14,800 nt of DNA. Origin: an uncultured Desulfovibrionaceae bacterium (lineage in GTDB: Bacteria > Desulfobacterota > Desulfovibrionia > Desulfovibrionales > Desulfovibrionaceae). A program made the position numbers and the translations under genes. This document shows positions 13,915-14,800 of the stretch, one piece after another. Positions within the stretch are counted from its first letter, which is position 1. The number at the start of each line of letters is the position of its first letter. Below the pieces are notes generated by a model that saw only the letters and a list, made by a program, of their open reading frames with translations, was not told the origin of the DNA and searched no databases. Where the stretch lies: positions 1-14,800 of the forward strand of contig CAMQUX010000014.1 of the NCBI GenBank assembly GCA_947037905.1. The letters run 5' to 3'.

Positions 13915-14796
13915 ATGAAGATAGCTGAAAGATTGCAAGAAAAAAAGAAATTTTTCTCGTTTGAATTTTTTCCACCTAAAGAAATAAGTGGGCGGAAAGA
14001 TTTTTTTGTGCGTGCAGAAAAATTCGCAGCGCTTAATCCTTGTTTTGCATCAGTTACATACGGTGCAGGTGGTAGTACCCAGAGCGGAACACTAGATATT
14101 GCAGAGTGGTTTAAGCGGGACTTGCAAATAGAAGCAGCCTCGCATTATACCTGCATAGGTGCCACAAAAGAAACGGTGAATATATTTTTAGAAGATATGC
14201 AAAAACGAGGGCTTAAAAATATTGTAGCTCTTCGAGGCGATGCGCCAAAAGGGCAAGAGTCTTTATACGATATAGAAGGTGGCTTGTGCACAGCAAAAGA
14301 TCTTATTAGCCATATAAAAGATGTATGCCCAGAAATGGGAATAGCAGCAACAGCGTATCCTGATCCGCATCCAAAATGTGCAAACATTGCAGATGATATT
14401 TTGTATACGGTTGAGAAAAATAAAGCAGGGGCATCTTTTTTTCTGACACAGCTTTTCTTTGAGCCACGTATATATTTTGATTTAGTCCACAGATTACAAA
14501 ATGCAGGTTGCACAGCGGACGTTATTCCTGGTGTGCTTATAATACGTAACCTAGCAGGGGTTTATAGAATGCTTTCTCTTTGCGATGTGCGGATTTCTGG
14601 CAAATTATTATGCGAGTTAGAATCGCTTCATAAAGAGGGCGGAGACAAGGCTGTTGAAAAATTCGGCTTAGAGTACGCAATTAAAATGAGCCGTAGTTTA
14701 TTAGAGGGCGGAGCAAAAGGTGTGCATCTGTACACATTAAATAGAATAGAAGAGAGTAGAATAATAGTAGATGCCTGTAGCGATTTGCTTAAATAA
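13915..14796 (+). CDS. metF: Methylenetetrahydrofolate reductase
   Basis: A 293-residue MetF, complete, reducing 5,10-methylene-THF to 5-methyl-THF with FAD as cofactor and supplying the methyl group for methionine synthesis. Family motifs appear in order: FSFEFFPPK (residues 14-22), ASVTYGAGGST (45-55), HYTCIG (77-82), IVALRGDAPKG (103-113), AATAYPDPHPK (144-154), FFLTQLFFE (175-183), IPGVLII (204-210) and VHLYTLNR (270-277). Length matches bacterial MetF, and no repeat insert is present. A Shine-Dalgarno GATGAGG lies about 7 bases before the ATG. It is divergent from queA; its terminator lies outside the window. Confidence 0.95.
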   Translation: MKIAERLQEKKKFFSFEFFPPKEISGRKDFFVRAEKFAALNPCFASVTYGAGGSTQSGTLDIAEWFKRDLQIEAASHYTCIGATKETVNIFLEDMQKRGLKNIVALRGDAPKGQESLYDIEGGLCTAKDLISHIKDVCPEMGIAATAYPDPHPKCANIADDILYTVEKNKAGASFFLTQLFFEPRIYFDLVHRLQNAGCTADVIPGVLIIRNLAGVYRMLSLCDVRISGKLLCELESLHKEGGDKAVEKFGLEYAIKMSRSLLEGGAKGVHLYTLNRIEESRIIVDACSDLLK

Positions 14797-14800
14797 AGTG

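Noticed and set aside
14145..14513. 122-residue minus-strand frame inside metF
   Set aside because: It is fully antisense to a clear metF reading frame and has no motif of its own.

Overview
The window is AT-rich DNA from what looks like an anaerobic, diderm (Gram-negative-type) bacterium. An anaerobic lifestyle is suggested by a four-subunit 2-oxoacid:ferredoxin oxidoreductase operon and by the maturation genes for selenium-dependent molybdenum hydroxylases. An outer membrane is implied by a 378-residue signal-peptide-bearing beta-barrel/porin-like protein. I cannot assign a phylum from the sequence alone. Almost every gene lies on the minus strand; the exceptions are tRNA-Pro(TGG) and metF.

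Layout. Positions 1-202 hold a bidirectional terminator. From 203 to 2084 (minus) lies a decaying accessory cassette: an N-terminally truncated HAD phosphatase, a sugar/CDP-type nucleotidyltransferase, a 40-codon remnant of an Asp/Glu racemase-like gene, and a SAM methyltransferase. tRNA-Pro(TGG) with its own terminator follows on the plus strand (2210-2286). From 2817 to 8750 (minus) is a dispersed set of molybdenum-hydroxylase maturation genes: mocA-like cytidylyltransferase, yqeB, yqeC and xdhC. A porin-like gene sits between mocA and yqeB, next to a broken second copy of the mocA 3' end. From 9270 to 11875 (minus) is a compact four-gene operon (ferredoxin, alpha, TPP-binding beta, gamma) for a 2-oxoacid:ferredoxin oxidoreductase, closed by a strong hairpin. 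queA (12188-13408, minus) and metF (13915-14796, plus) are divergent across a 506-base spacer.

How the genes work together. MocA-like, YqeB, YqeC and XdhC are all expected to act on cofactor supply and insertion for a selenium-dependent purine/xanthine-type hydroxylase, but no hydroxylase subunit is inside the window. The oxidoreductase would oxidise branched-chain or other 2-oxoacids to acyl-CoA and reduce ferredoxin. QueA (queuosine tRNA modification) and MetF (methyl-folate supply) are housekeeping.

The most striking property is pervasive short-unit tandem duplication. Nearly every long intergenic gap holds degenerate arrays of 11-19 base units (11 bp at 2450, 16 bp at 2688, 19 bp at 4186, about 15-16 bp at 5225, 13 bp at 8871 and 9106). 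The same process appears inside genes as frame-preserving 18-bp (six-codon) units in yqeC and mocA, as a low-complexity insert in queA, and as a 12-bp expansion in the mocA remnant. I found no CRISPR array, insertion sequence, prophage or complete new multi-gene system.
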